A DNA stretch of 64,000 nucleotides from Peterkaempfera bronchialis (GTDB lineage: Bacteria; Actinomycetota; Actinomycetes; Streptomycetales; Streptomycetaceae), in contig NZ_CP031264.1 in assembly GCF_003258605.2 (NCBI RefSeq), forward strand, positions 3,348,001-3,412,000, read 5' to 3'. The notes below the pieces were generated by a model. The model had not been told where the DNA came from, did no database searches, and saw only the letters and a list, made by a program, of their open reading frames with translations. Made by a program: the position numbers and the translations under genes. Shown here one piece after another: positions 8,029 through 16,904 of the stretch (position 1 is its first letter; every line of letters begins with the position of its first letter).

Positions 8029-9381
8029 TCAGGCCGCAGCAGTGAGTTCCCGCGCCCGTTCGGCGAAGTCGACCACGAGACGGTGACCGCCGAACGGCTC
8101 CATGCGGCGCTGGAGGTCCTGGACAGCTTCGATGGCGCGGGAGGACTGCACCTGCTTGGTGAGCGAGAGAGTCCGCACACCGGCAGCGTGCGCGGCTTCA
8201 AGGTCATTGCGCTGCAGGTGCGAGACGGCCAGTGCGGCCTGGGACATCGCGCCGCGCCGCGCACGCTTCTGCTGCCGGGCGTGGTCGATGGAGAGGCGGG
8301 CGTGCTCGGCCGCGTGGTCGGGCTGGTCGAGGTCACGGAAGGTGTTGGCGTGCTCGCCGTGGAGGTAGGCGGCGTCGATGAACTTCGCCCACTCGGGCTC
8401 CTGGTCCGGCTGGACCCGCTCGAAGGCGTCCTCGGAGCGGATGATCGCCTGAGCGGCGCCGACCTTGTCGCCGAGCTTGGCCAGGGCCCGAGCCTCCAGC
8501 GCCCAGAGATCGGCCAGGCATGCGGGCGAGGAGACCCCGGAGAGTCCGGCTCGACCGGCCTGGGCGAGTCGGCGGCCCTCGTCAGGGTGGCCGAGGAGGG
8601 TGGCCTGGTCGGCCATGCCAGCCAGCACGTGGCCGCCGAGCGCGGGGTTGTGCGATTCCTCGGCGAGGCGGAGGGATTGGATCAGGTAACGCTGGGCGGT
8701 GCCATGTTCGCCGTTATCGTAGGCCATCCATCCGAGAAGGTAGGTCTGCTCGGCGGCGGCCTCGCACAGTGCCCGCCGAACCTGCTCGGTGTAGGTCCGA
8801 CGGAGCAGGGGGTAGACGTGGGCGTTCATGTACTGGGCGAGCGCCAGTCGGCCTGAGCCGCCGCCCTGGAAGATGTCCATCTGCTGGAAGGCGCCGAACA
8901 TGTTCCGGACAGCCGTCACGTCTTCCAGCCGTACCTGCGGTCCAGGAGTCGGGGATTGATCCAGCGTGCTCAACAGCCAGTCACGCGAGGGCCCGACGCC
9001 GGCGACAGCGGCGAACGGGGCCATGGCCAGGAACTTGCGACGGTCCACGTCAGCTCTCCCCAGCTTGGTGACGGCTTCCACGGTAGCCGCGTACGAGGAG
9101 TTGTACACCAGTGAGCGATCGGCGGACGGGGCGTCGGCGAGGCCGAGATCGTAGGTGGTGACCCGGTAGCCGAGTTCGGCGGAGAACACGTCGGCCAGGA
9201 TGTCCGGCACCGGCTGGCGTGGGATCTCGCCTCCCAGCCAGCGACGGACGCTCGTCGTGTCCGGCGCGATGTGGGCCTGGCCCCACTCCTTCGCCTTCGC
9301 ACGAACTCGCCTGCTCAACTCGCCTCGGCTGATGCCGGACTGCTCCAGCAACTGCTCGAGTTTGGTGTTCACCGGTTTCAT
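8029..9381 (-). CDS. helix-turn-helix transcriptional regulator with TPR-like C-terminus
   Basis: About 450 residues from the ATG at 9381. The N-terminal ~80 residues form a Xre-like HTH (LEQLLEQSGISRGELSRRV), followed by a DRRKFL motif and a long helical region with repeated Ala/Leu/Glu-rich ~35-residue units typical of TPR sensors in Streptomyces regulators. It would bind DNA and sense a partner or ligand through the TPR domain. It is divergent from the ATPase gene at 9514; the 132-bp gap holds repeated TACTC motifs that could be its operator. An in-frame GTG at 9420 would add 13 residues; the ATG is preferred by homology to the family N-terminus. Confidence 0.8.
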   Translation of the reverse strand: MKPVNTKLEQLLEQSGISRGELSRRVRAKAKEWGQAHIAPDTTSVRRWLGGEIPRQPVPDILADVFSAELGYRVTTYDLGLADAPSADRSLVYNSSYAATVEAVTKLGRADVDRRKFLAMAPFAAVAGVGPSRDWLLSTLDQSPTPGPQVRLEDVTAVRNMFGAFQQMDIFQGGGSGRLALAQYMNAHVYPLLRRTYTEQVRRALCEAAAEQTYLLGWMAYDNGEHGTAQRYLIQSLRLAEESHNPALGGHVLAGMADQATLLGHPDEGRRLAQAGRAGLSGVSSPACLADLWALEARALAKLGDKVGAAQAIIRSEDAFERVQPDQEPEWAKFIDAAYLHGEHANTFRDLDQPDHAAEHARLSIDHARQQKRARRGAMSQAALAVSHLQRNDLEAAHAAGVRTLSLTKQVQSSRAIEAVQDLQRRMEPFGGHRLVVDFAERARELTAAA

Positions 9382-9440
9382 CGCCGTGGCCCCCAGCACG
9401 ATCGGTAGCGGAAGTGACACCCTTCGACACCCCCACCGAC

Positions 9441-9509
9441 ATTACTCCCGATTACTCAACAGCGGTTACCTGGTTGCCCGAAGTGATCTGCACCGCTTGA
9501 GGAGTACTC
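9441..9509. promoter_or_regulatory. repeated TACTC motifs in the divergent 9381/9514 promoter region
   Basis: ATTACTC occurs at 9441-9447 and again at 9451-9457, exactly one helical turn apart, and a palindromic GAGTACTC sits at 9502-9509, overlapping the GAGGAG ribosome-binding site of the downstream gene. The arrangement suggests an operator for the adjacent Xre/TPR regulator. Inference only. Confidence 0.4.
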
Positions 9510-9513
9510 AGCC

Positions 9514-10029
9514 ATGAGGACCGAGAGCACAGCAACTGATGTAACGTCACTCGGTCCTCCGGATGGCTGCCTCAACGCCGGGGAGCCGAGCGACCCGCCC
9601 GAAGTCGCGAGGCCGACCGAGACGAGGTGGTACTGCATGGGCCTCCCCCTCATCCGACCCGAGCACATGGAACCGGTACGCGAGATCGTCCGCGCGCACC
9701 TGCGGCTATGGCGCAAAGCCGAGTTGAGCTTCATCGCCGAGCCCGGCGTCACGGAGTTGCTGACCAACGTCTACAAACATACCCGCGGTGACTGCGAGCT
9801 CCTCCTGTCGGAGACGGACACCGGCGTCTTCGTCGGGGTCAGCGACTGCGACGTGACCCTTCCGGTGATCCGAGAGCCGGCCGACGACGAAGTCGGCGGA
9901 CGAGGGCTGTTCCTGCTCGCGGCCATGGCGGATGAGTTCGGCACCAAGCCGTGCAGAACAGGCAAGCAGGTCTGGTTCCGGCTCGGCCCCGAGGCATCAA
10001 GGCCCTACGAGGAGGAGAGCGCCGCATGA
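9514..10029 (+). CDS. anti-sigma-type ATP-binding protein (HATPase_c, RsbW-like)
   Basis: A 171-residue protein beginning at ATG 9514, ten bases after GAGGAG. The motifs VTELLTNVYKH (N box) and GGRGLFLLAAMADEFG (G box) are those of the small GHKL kinases of the RsbW/SpoIIAB type, which in Streptomyces are numerous and usually pair with Xre/TPR regulators. A Ser/Thr kinase or anti-sigma role in a regulatory switch is likely, with the divergent regulator as plausible partner. It overlaps the next gene by four bases (ATGA). Confidence 0.85.
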   Translation: MRTESTATDVTSLGPPDGCLNAGEPSDPPEVARPTETRWYCMGLPLIRPEHMEPVREIVRAHLRLWRKAELSFIAEPGVTELLTNVYKHTRGDCELLLSETDTGVFVGVSDCDVTLPVIREPADDEVGGRGLFLLAAMADEFGTKPCRTGKQVWFRLGPEASRPYEEESAA

Positions 10030-10472
10030 CGTCGGCACCCACCCTGCCTGTCGCGCAGCCTGGAGGCCTCGGCATGACCCGCCCAGGCGTGCTCTACCGG
10101 TGTACCTCGTACTTCGACGTGCATGGCACCGAGCTGGCCCAGCTCTTCGACTGGGAGGTACTACCGAACGCGGAGGCCGCGTACAAGCACCTGCGGCGAG
10201 CCGCTGCCGGCGTCAGCCAAGCACTGAGTCGAAGCACGGATGCAGAGCTACGGAGGTGGCTGGGCGACCACACCGTCCTTCCCTCTGTGATCAAGGCGAT
10301 CGACGACGGCGGTGGCTACGAACTGGAGCTGTACGGCACCGGAGTCCGCATGGCGCTCGCGGTTCATCGTGTCACCCTCCTGCCCCTGCTGAGTCGACGT
10401 CACCTCATCTGCCCGGCACTCATTCTGCGTGGTCGACGGCTCTGGGTCGACAGCCGCGACAGCGCTGGCTAA
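10026..10472 (+). CDS. hypothetical protein coupled to the anti-sigma-type ATPase
   Basis: A 148-residue soluble protein whose ATG overlaps the stop of the ATPase gene. It has a compact mixed alpha/beta look with a VEYELELYGTG-like strand near the middle (residues YELELYGTGV) and no Cys motif, signal peptide or membrane segment. I do not recognise the family. The translational coupling suggests that it works with the ATPase or is regulated with it. The 161 bp after it (10473-10633) contain an AT-richer stretch (around 10590-10615) that may be the promoter of the following genes. Confidence 0.6.
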   Translation: MTSAPTLPVAQPGGLGMTRPGVLYRCTSYFDVHGTELAQLFDWEVLPNAEAAYKHLRRAAAGVSQALSRSTDAELRRWLGDHTVLPSVIKAIDDGGGYELELYGTGVRMALAVHRVTLLPLLSRRHLICPALILRGRRLWVDSRDSAG

Positions 10473-10633
10473 CCCGACGACCCCGCGTGTAGCGCCCCGC
10501 CGTAGAGCTTGGTCCTGACGCCCGCGCGCACTCGACGCTGCCTTCAAGGCTCCGCCGCTGGGTCAGCGACGTGCCTGTGCGCGTCCGAAACACCCCTAAT
10601 AACCCACAATCAGCCGATTCGAATGGAGACCCC

Positions 10634-11218
10634 GTGCCCGAGTCCGTGGTGAAGCCCAGCCTGCCGGACCCGCCGTCCGGCCACCGATACCTCGACTTCT
10701 TGGGCGGCCCCAGCCGTCTCGTCCACGAGGACACCTGCCGGGGCTGCTTCATGAACCTCGCGGAACGAGAGCTACCCGACATCCTCGCCCCCGTGTACGA
10801 CGACGGCGTCATCACCGTCAGGCAGGACGCGGAGTGGGCGGTGCCGGGCTTCATGGTCGTCGGTGTCCGTCCGCACATCGGCGCTCTCGACGAGATGGAG
10901 CTGCCGCTGGTGGAACGGCTCGGGTGGGTCACGCACTTCGTCCGGCGAGCCATGCGTGAGCGGCTGGGCCTGGCGGCGGTGCAGATGTACCAGGAGGAGA
11001 AGCTCGACCGCCCGCACTTCCACGTGTGGATGCTCCCGCTATGGCCGGACACCATGGCCGCTCACGGCATCAACCCGCGGATCTACGAGTCCAACATCGC
11101 GCGCTACCTCACCCTGTTCGCCCACGACTCCCACGAGACGGAGATCCGCCGCTGCGCGGAGGAGGTGCGCAGCTTCCTCACCGAGGTGCCCGAGCTCGGC
11201 GCTTACACCCGTGCCTGA
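10634..11218 (+). CDS. HIT-like (histidine triad) family protein
   Basis: A 194-residue protein. The segment RPHFHVWMLP near residue 128 has the alternating histidines of the HIT superfamily, which hydrolyse or transfer nucleotidyl groups (Ap4A hydrolases, GalT-like transferases), and an upstream CRGCF pair adds a possible metal site. GTG 10634 is preferred because GGAG lies 5 bases upstream; an earlier in-frame GTG at 10571 would only add a low-complexity leader. It precedes a glycosyltransferase/radical SAM/PIG-L gene row, so a role in activating or releasing a nucleotide-linked intermediate is conceivable. Confidence 0.65.
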   Translation: MPESVVKPSLPDPPSGHRYLDFLGGPSRLVHEDTCRGCFMNLAERELPDILAPVYDDGVITVRQDAEWAVPGFMVVGVRPHIGALDEMELPLVERLGWVTHFVRRAMRERLGLAAVQMYQEEKLDRPHFHVWMLPLWPDTMAAHGINPRIYESNIARYLTLFAHDSHETEIRRCAEEVRSFLTEVPELGAYTRA

Positions 11219-11290
11219 AGCCGAGCGAACCTCGCCGATGGCCGAATGACCGGCCGTTCCGGGCTACGCCCCTCGTTCCGAACTGCCGCA

Positions 11291-11317
11291 GGCGGCCCGC
11301 TGCAACGGCGGGCCGCC
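11291..11317 (+). terminator. stem-loop just upstream of the glycosyltransferase gene
   Basis: A perfect 10-bp stem (GGCGGCCCGC at 11291-11300, complement at 11308-11317) has a 7-nt loop and ends about 6 bases before the GAGAGGAG ribosome-binding region of the gene at 11340. It may end the HIT transcript or attenuate the next one. Confidence 0.55.
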
Positions 11318-11339
11318 GTATCGAGAGGAGCTTGAACGG

Positions 11340-12383
11340 ATGCGCATCGCACATGTGGCCCCCTTATGGGAGAGCGTCCCTCCCCGTGGCTACGGGGCCG
11401 TCGAGTCGCTGGTCGCGGACCTCACCGCGGCCCAGGTCCTCGACGGGCACGACGTCACCGTCTTCGCCTCTGGCGACTCCAAGGTGGCCGGCAACCTCCA
11501 CAGCATCGGTACGACGGCTCTGCACGCGGACCCGAGCGTCCGCGAGCCCGAGGTCTACCGCATGCTCCAGCTCCAGGAGGTCCGCGACCGCGCCTCCGAG
11601 TTCGACGTCATCCACTCGCACGTCCACTCCAACACCGGGTGTCTGGCGATCCCGACGCTCCAGGGACTGCGCACCCCGGTGGTCCACACCGTGCACTGCT
11701 TCTTCAACGAGGACAACGCGCCGCTCTTCCGCCGGTTCGCCGCCGAGCGCTATGTGGCGATCAGCGGCGACCAACGCTCCCACCTGCCGGAACTCAACTA
11801 CCTCGGCACGGTCCACCACGGCATCGACGTGGAAGCCTTCCCCTTCGGCACCGAAGCGGCCGACTCGTGGCCGTACCTGGTGTTCCTCGGCCGGATCCGA
11901 CCCGAGAAGGGCGTCCACGTCGCCATCGAGGCGGCGCGCCGTGCGGGACTGCGACTGAAGATCGCCGGCCGGATCAAGCCCGGCGACCGGGCGTACTTCG
12001 AGCAGCAGGTCCAGCCGCATGTGGATGGCGACCAGGTGTCCTTCCTGGGTGAGCTCGACTTCCGGCGGAAGACCGCACTCCTTGCCGGCGCCGCAGCCAC
12101 ACTGATGACCTCGCTCATCCCGGAGCCGTTCGGTCTTGTGCCGATCGAGTCGATGGCCTGCGGCACGCCTGTGATCTCCCTGCGCACCGGAGCCGCCCCC
12201 GAACTCATCCGGGACGGCCTCACCGGCTTCCTCGCCGAGAACGCCCAGGAGATAGCCGACTCGATCCGCCGCCTGCCGACGATCGACCGCGCCAGCTGTC
12301 GCGCGCACGTGGCCTCGGAGTTCTCGATCCGCCGGATGGCGGACGGCTACCAAGCCGCCTACCGGATGGCCATGCAGGGCTGA
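11340..12383 (+). CDS. glycosyltransferase family 4 protein
   Basis: A 347-residue GT-B fold enzyme. The N-terminal Rossmann domain starts MRIAHVAPLW with the glycine-containing acceptor loop RGYGAVE. The C-terminal domain has LGRIRPEKG and the EPFGLVPIESMACG donor-binding E-x7-E motif near residue 265, as in MshA and other retaining GT4 enzymes using UDP-sugars. It is cytoplasmic, with no signal peptide. It heads the series glycosyltransferase, radical SAM, PIG-L deacetylase, so it probably makes a glycoside (possibly GlcNAc-containing) that the deacetylase later processes. The acceptor is unknown. Confidence 0.85.
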   Translation: MRIAHVAPLWESVPPRGYGAVESLVADLTAAQVLDGHDVTVFASGDSKVAGNLHSIGTTALHADPSVREPEVYRMLQLQEVRDRASEFDVIHSHVHSNTGCLAIPTLQGLRTPVVHTVHCFFNEDNAPLFRRFAAERYVAISGDQRSHLPELNYLGTVHHGIDVEAFPFGTEAADSWPYLVFLGRIRPEKGVHVAIEAARRAGLRLKIAGRIKPGDRAYFEQQVQPHVDGDQVSFLGELDFRRKTALLAGAAATLMTSLIPEPFGLVPIESMACGTPVISLRTGAAPELIRDGLTGFLAENAQEIADSIRRLPTIDRASCRAHVASEFSIRRMADGYQAAYRMAMQG

Positions 12384-12438
12384 TCCGCTCGGCGTCGCAC
12401 TGCTCAACTCCCGACCCCGCTACCGCCAGTGAGGCATC

Positions 12439-13320
12439 ATGCGCAGTGTCATCCTCAGCGCGGGCAAGAGCTGCTTCGTGGCCTGCCCCGGCTGCTACAA
12501 CTACTTCGGCCGCACGATCGCCGAGACGCCCCAAGTGCTCAGGTTCGCGGCCGGCTTACGCGACCGGTTCGGCATCGAGAAGATCACCGTCGGAGGCGGC
12601 GACCCGCTCACCCGTCCGGACATCGTCACGTTGCTCACGAGCCTCCACGACCTGGGCCTCCGCATCCACCTGGACACCGTCGGCACCGCCTTCCTCGGCA
12701 CGGCCCGGATCCGTTTCATGGGCACGGGTGCCGTCGACCAGGTCGCGGCCGACGAGGTGGCCGCTGTAAGCGACCTGATCGGCATCCCGCTCGACGGCAG
12801 CACCGACGCCGTGCAGCAACAGTTCCGCCGACACGCGACCGTCGCCTCCCAGCTGGCGGTCTTATCCCTCCTGGACAAGGTCGGAGCCCGGATCTGCGTC
12901 AACACCGTCGTCCACTCCGGCAACACCGGTGACATCGCGCCGCTTGCCGGGCTGCTCGGCGGATTCGTCGGCATCGTGGAGTGGCAGCTCTTCCAGTTCA
13001 TGCCGATCGGGCCCTTGGGGCATCGGAACCGCGAGCGCTACCTCATCAGCGAAGGCGACTTCCAGCACGCCGTTGCCGTTGCCCGGGACAACGCGCCCGG
13101 ACATGTCAGGATCGCCGCCAAGAGCGCTGGTGGCCGCAAGCATCGCTACCTACTGATCGACTCGGCTGGCCTCGTGTGGACACCGGAGCAGTCGCAGGCC
13201 GCCGTCTGGCACAGCGAGGACGCCAACGACCGCCGGCACCTGATCGGCAACGTCAGCGACGCCGACATTCTCGACCGCCTGGCCGTGCTGAAGAACGCTG
13301 ACGAGGAGGTACCGGCATGA
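12439..13320 (+). CDS. radical SAM protein
   Basis: A 293-residue protein with the canonical cluster motif C12-x3-C16-x2-C19 at the very N-terminus, a GGGDPL (GGE-type) SAM-binding motif near residue 53 and the strand pattern of a partial TIM barrel. No SPASM or B12 domain is visible, so a single 4Fe-4S cluster is expected. The reaction is unknown. The stop overlaps the start of the PIG-L deacetylase gene (ATGA), which ties the two functionally; together with the upstream glycosyltransferase they look like steps of one small-molecule pathway. Confidence 0.85.
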   Translation: MRSVILSAGKSCFVACPGCYNYFGRTIAETPQVLRFAAGLRDRFGIEKITVGGGDPLTRPDIVTLLTSLHDLGLRIHLDTVGTAFLGTARIRFMGTGAVDQVAADEVAAVSDLIGIPLDGSTDAVQQQFRRHATVASQLAVLSLLDKVGARICVNTVVHSGNTGDIAPLAGLLGGFVGIVEWQLFQFMPIGPLGHRNRERYLISEGDFQHAVAVARDNAPGHVRIAAKSAGGRKHRYLLIDSAGLVWTPEQSQAAVWHSEDANDRRHLIGNVSDADILDRLAVLKNADEEVPA

Positions 13321-13982
13321 CGGTCGCCGACCTGCTCGTCGTCGTCGCCCATCCCGACGACGAGACCCTGCACTGCGGCGGACTGCTTCACCGGACCGCC
13401 CTTCGCCGCGGTACGACGGTCACCGTCACCCTGACCCGCGGAGGCGCGGGCAGGACCCTCGGCATGTGCACCGAAGAGGACCTGCCCACCGTTCGCGAGC
13501 AGGAGCTGCGTCGCGCCGCCGAGGCGCTCGGGGTCACGTGCGCCGAGGTCCACGACCTGCCCGACGGCGGCCTCAGCGACCACGAGGCGACCGGGACAAC
13601 CCTCGTCCTGGAGGCACTCCGCCGCTGGAAGCCCCATCGAGTGGTGGTCTTCCCGCCCAACGGGATGAATGGTCATCCCGACCACCGCGCCGCACACCGG
13701 ATCGCCCTCGCCGCGCTCGACCGCTACGAGGCCAGCCCGGATGTGCTCCTGGTGACCAGCACGATCCGGTACACCGAACCGGCAAGACCCGGCTTCCTGG
13801 ACCCCCGCCAGGTCGAGGCGATGCGACTGTCGGCCACCCTGCGGATGCAGGTGGGCGATGCTCTGGAAGCAAAGCTGCGCGCCATGGGCCACTACGAGAC
13901 CCAGGCGCGCAGCGTCGCGAAGATCCTTCGCTGCTACCCGGAGACACTTCTCACCGAGGCGTTCCACCGGGTGTCCGGCTGA
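13317..13982 (+). CDS. PIG-L/LmbE family deacetylase
   Basis: A 221-residue zinc-dependent N-deacetylase. The metal-binding motif AHPDDE lies at residues 10-15 and the second zinc histidine in GHPDH near residue 120. The family removes acetyl from GlcNAc-type substrates (MshB, Mca, BshB, LmbE). Its overlap with the radical SAM gene and the GT4 gene upstream recall the MshA-MshB pair of mycothiol synthesis. It is only 12 bp from the converging proS gene. Substrate unproven. Confidence 0.9.
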   Translation: MTVADLLVVVAHPDDETLHCGGLLHRTALRRGTTVTVTLTRGGAGRTLGMCTEEDLPTVREQELRRAAEALGVTCAEVHDLPDGGLSDHEATGTTLVLEALRRWKPHRVVVFPPNGMNGHPDHRAAHRIALAALDRYEASPDVLLVTSTIRYTEPARPGFLDPRQVEAMRLSATLRMQVGDALEAKLRAMGHYETQARSVAKILRCYPETLLTEAFHRVSG

Positions 13983-13994
13983 CGAGCCGACGGC

Positions 13995-15701
13995 TCACAC
14001 AGCGGCAGTCAGCAGCTTACGAACGTGCTCCACCGCCTCGGCCACCGGCACGGACTGGGTCTCTCCGGTGGCCCGGGTGGTGGCCTCGACCGTGCCGTCG
14101 GCCAGACCGCGGGCGCCGACCGTGATCCGGTAGGGGATGCCGATCAGCTCGACGTCGCGGAACTTAACCCCCGGCCGCTCGTCGCGGTCGTCCAGAAGCA
14201 CGTCGACCCGCTCGCTCTGCAGCTGCCGGTACAGGCCCTCGGCGGCCTCGGTCACCTTCTCGTCGCTGGTGCCGAGCATGACGACGGCCACCTCGAAGGG
14301 GGCGACCGAGACGGGCCAGACGATGCCCTTGTCGTCGTGGTGCGTCTCCACGATGGAGGCGAGGGCGCGCTCCACGCCGATCCCGTAGCTGCCCATGATC
14401 GGGACGACGCGCTCGCCGTCCCGGCCGAGCACGGTCACGCCCAGGGTTTCGGTGTACTTGCGGCCGAGCTTGAAGATGTGGCCCACCTCGATCGTGACCA
14501 CCACCTCCAGCGGTGTACCGCACTGGGGGCAGGGCTCGCCGGCGGTCACCTCTCGCAGGTCCGCCCACCGCTCCACCGCGATGTCCCGCTCGATGGACAC
14601 TCCGCGCAGGTGGACGCCGTCGGTGTTGGCTCCGGTGGTCATGTCGGTTCGGCCGCGCAGGGCCTCGTCCGCGAGGATGGGCAGCTCGGCGATGCCGACC
14701 GCGCCGAGGCTGCCGGGGGAGGCGCCGAGCGCCGCCTGGATCTCCTCCGCGGTCGCGGGCCGCACCGCCTTGGCGGCGAGGGTGTCGATGAGCTTCTGCT
14801 CAACCAGGTTGTGGTCACCGCGGACCAGGATCAGGGTGAGCTGGTCGTCGACCACGTAGACCAGCGTCTTGATCTGCCGCTCGGCCGGTACGTCGTGCTG
14901 GAGGGACAGCTCCTCGATGGTGCGCGCGTTCGGGGTGTCGAGCCGCTCCGGGGCGTCCAGGCCAGGGCCGTCCACCACGGCGGGCAGGGCGGAGGTGGCC
15001 TTCTCGGTGTTCGCCGCGTAGTCGCAGCCGGGGCAGCGGACCACCAGGTCCTCGCCGGCGTTCGAGGGGCTCATGAACTCCACCGACGCGCTGCCGCCCA
15101 TGCTGCCGCTGGACGCCTGCACCGGGATCGCGGGCAGCCCCAGACGGGCGAAGATCCGCTCGTAGGCGGCCTTGTGCAGGCCGAAGGAGCGGTCGAGGCC
15201 ACCGGCCTCAATGTCGAAGCTGTACGAGTCCTTCATCGTGAACTCGCGCACCCGCAGCAGGCCGCTCTTCGGGCGGGCCTCGTCGCGGAACTTGGTCTGG
15301 AACTGGTACCACATCTGCGGCAGGTCCCGGTACGACTTCAGCTCCTGCGACAGGACGGTGAAGATCTCCTCGTGCGTCATGCCGAGCGCCAGGTCCGCGC
15401 CCTTGCGGTCCTTGAGCCGGAACATCTCCTCGCCCATCACCTCCCAGCGGCCACTGCGCTGCCAGATTTCGGCCGGGTGCAGGGCGGGCAGGATGAACTC
15501 CTGGGCGCCGATCGCGGTCATCTCCTCGCGGATGATGTCCACGATCTTGGCGCGGACGCGCACGGCCAGCGGCAGCAGGGAGTAGTGGCCGGCCATGAGC
15601 TGCCGGACGAACCCTCCTCTCACCAGCAGGCGGTGGCTCACCGCATCCGCGTCCGCCGGGTCCTCCCGGAGAGTGGGCACGTACAGCTGGGACCAACGCA
15701 T
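13995..15701 (-). CDS. proS: prolyl-tRNA synthetase (bacterial type, with editing domain)
   Basis: A 568-residue class II aminoacyl-tRNA synthetase. It starts MRWSQLYVPTLRED (ATG 15701, the usual N-terminus of actinobacterial ProRS) and has the class II motif 2 region FRDEARP, an inserted YbaK-like editing domain around residues 230-390, motif 3 (GIGVERAL) and the C-terminal anticodon-binding domain. It joins proline to tRNA-Pro. A housekeeping proS is expected elsewhere, so this island-borne copy may be a resistant duplicate or a supplier of activated proline for the adjacent pathway. It converges on the PIG-L gene and is divergent from the methyltransferase gene. Confidence 0.93.
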   Translation of the reverse strand: MRWSQLYVPTLREDPADADAVSHRLLVRGGFVRQLMAGHYSLLPLAVRVRAKIVDIIREEMTAIGAQEFILPALHPAEIWQRSGRWEVMGEEMFRLKDRKGADLALGMTHEEIFTVLSQELKSYRDLPQMWYQFQTKFRDEARPKSGLLRVREFTMKDSYSFDIEAGGLDRSFGLHKAAYERIFARLGLPAIPVQASSGSMGGSASVEFMSPSNAGEDLVVRCPGCDYAANTEKATSALPAVVDGPGLDAPERLDTPNARTIEELSLQHDVPAERQIKTLVYVVDDQLTLILVRGDHNLVEQKLIDTLAAKAVRPATAEEIQAALGASPGSLGAVGIAELPILADEALRGRTDMTTGANTDGVHLRGVSIERDIAVERWADLREVTAGEPCPQCGTPLEVVVTIEVGHIFKLGRKYTETLGVTVLGRDGERVVPIMGSYGIGVERALASIVETHHDDKGIVWPVSVAPFEVAVVMLGTSDEKVTEAAEGLYRQLQSERVDVLLDDRDERPGVKFRDVELIGIPYRITVGARGLADGTVEATTRATGETQSVPVAEAVEHVRKLLTAAV

Positions 15702-15877
15702 GGGACCGGAGACCGTCCTCTCGGTGAAACTGCGGAGTGTCGCGGCGGCGCTCACGCCGACATCACGACGGGGAACGCATTCTAGTGGCGGAGCCCCGCC
15801 CGAATCGCTCCGTTTTGAGAAGACCAGGTCAGAGGCCACATGCAGAGGGGCGTCCCTGATGACACGGACGGAGGCAG

Positions 15878-16744
15878 ATGGCCGACACACCGGATGAGAC
15901 GCCCTGCAGCGATCAATCCGTCGACGCCATCCGCCGCTACTACGACACCCTCGGCGAAGGAGAGCACGACCGGCTCACCAAAGACGTCGCAGGTCGGGTG
16001 TCCTTCGAGATCCACCGCCGGTTCCTGGACCGCTATCTGAAGCAGAAGCAGCGCATCCTGGAGATCGGCGCCGGCCCAGGTCGCTTCACAACGGTGCTCG
16101 CCGAACACGGCGCCCGCGTGGTAGTCACCGACATCTCCCCGGTCCAACTCCGCCTGAACGAAGCCCACGTCACCGCCGCCGGATACGAGCACGCCGTCGA
16201 AGCGCGCCATACCCTCGACGTCCGCGACACCAGCCGCTTCCCGGACGCCGCATTCGACTTGGTCCTCGCCTACGGAGGACCGCTCTCGTACGCCTTCGAC
16301 CAAGAGCGCAAAGCCCTCACCGGCCTCCTCCGCATCGTGAAGCCCGACGGCGTCATGGTCGCCTCGGTGATGTCCCTGTGGGGAAGCTGGCGAGCCCGCT
16401 TCCCCGACGCCACCCAACTCGCGATCCGCCACGGCACCGACGTCACAGACGCCGTCATCCGCACCGGCGACCTACGCCATGTACCCGGCATGGCCCACGT
16501 CTGCCGCATGTTCACGTGGGAGCAGCTCACCGCCCTCGTCACCGAATGCGGCGGCGAGATCCTCGCGGGATCGGCGAGCAACTGGGCGAGCCTCGAAGAC
16601 CCAGACGTCCTGGCGGGTACCGAGGAGTCGCCGCAGCTCTGGGAGCGATTCCTCGCCTACGAGACCGCTGCCTGCGCCAGCCTCGGCGCCCGCGACGGTG
16701 GCACCCACATCCTGTTCGCAGCCAGCCAGCGCGCTCCGATGTGA
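15878..16744 (+). CDS. class I SAM-dependent methyltransferase
   Basis: A 288-residue Rossmann-fold methyltransferase with motif I ILEIGAGPGRF near residue 62, an acidic post-I strand (VVVTDIS) and motif III-like LLRIVKPDG. The type resembles ubiquinone/menaquinone and natural-product methyltransferases, so O-, N- or C-methylation of a small molecule is expected. It is divergent from proS, with a 176-bp gap that must contain both promoters. No substrate can be read from the sequence, but it could tailor the product of the glycosyltransferase/radical SAM/PIG-L genes. Confidence 0.85.
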   Translation: MADTPDETPCSDQSVDAIRRYYDTLGEGEHDRLTKDVAGRVSFEIHRRFLDRYLKQKQRILEIGAGPGRFTTVLAEHGARVVVTDISPVQLRLNEAHVTAAGYEHAVEARHTLDVRDTSRFPDAAFDLVLAYGGPLSYAFDQERKALTGLLRIVKPDGVMVASVMSLWGSWRARFPDATQLAIRHGTDVTDAVIRTGDLRHVPGMAHVCRMFTWEQLTALVTECGGEILAGSASNWASLEDPDVLAGTEESPQLWERFLAYETAACASLGARDGGTHILFAASQRAPM

Positions 16745-16904
16745 CTGCCCTGGTCACCCCCGACCCGTCCAGCTGTGACAAGCGCTCTGACCGCACCGCT
16801 CAGTACCGGCAGTCGCAACTCCGTGGGTGCCGCCGCCGTACCTCGGCTTCCCCAATATCCTTGCTCCGACATCCGACGGGCCCGGAGAGGATCACTGAGC
16901 GACC

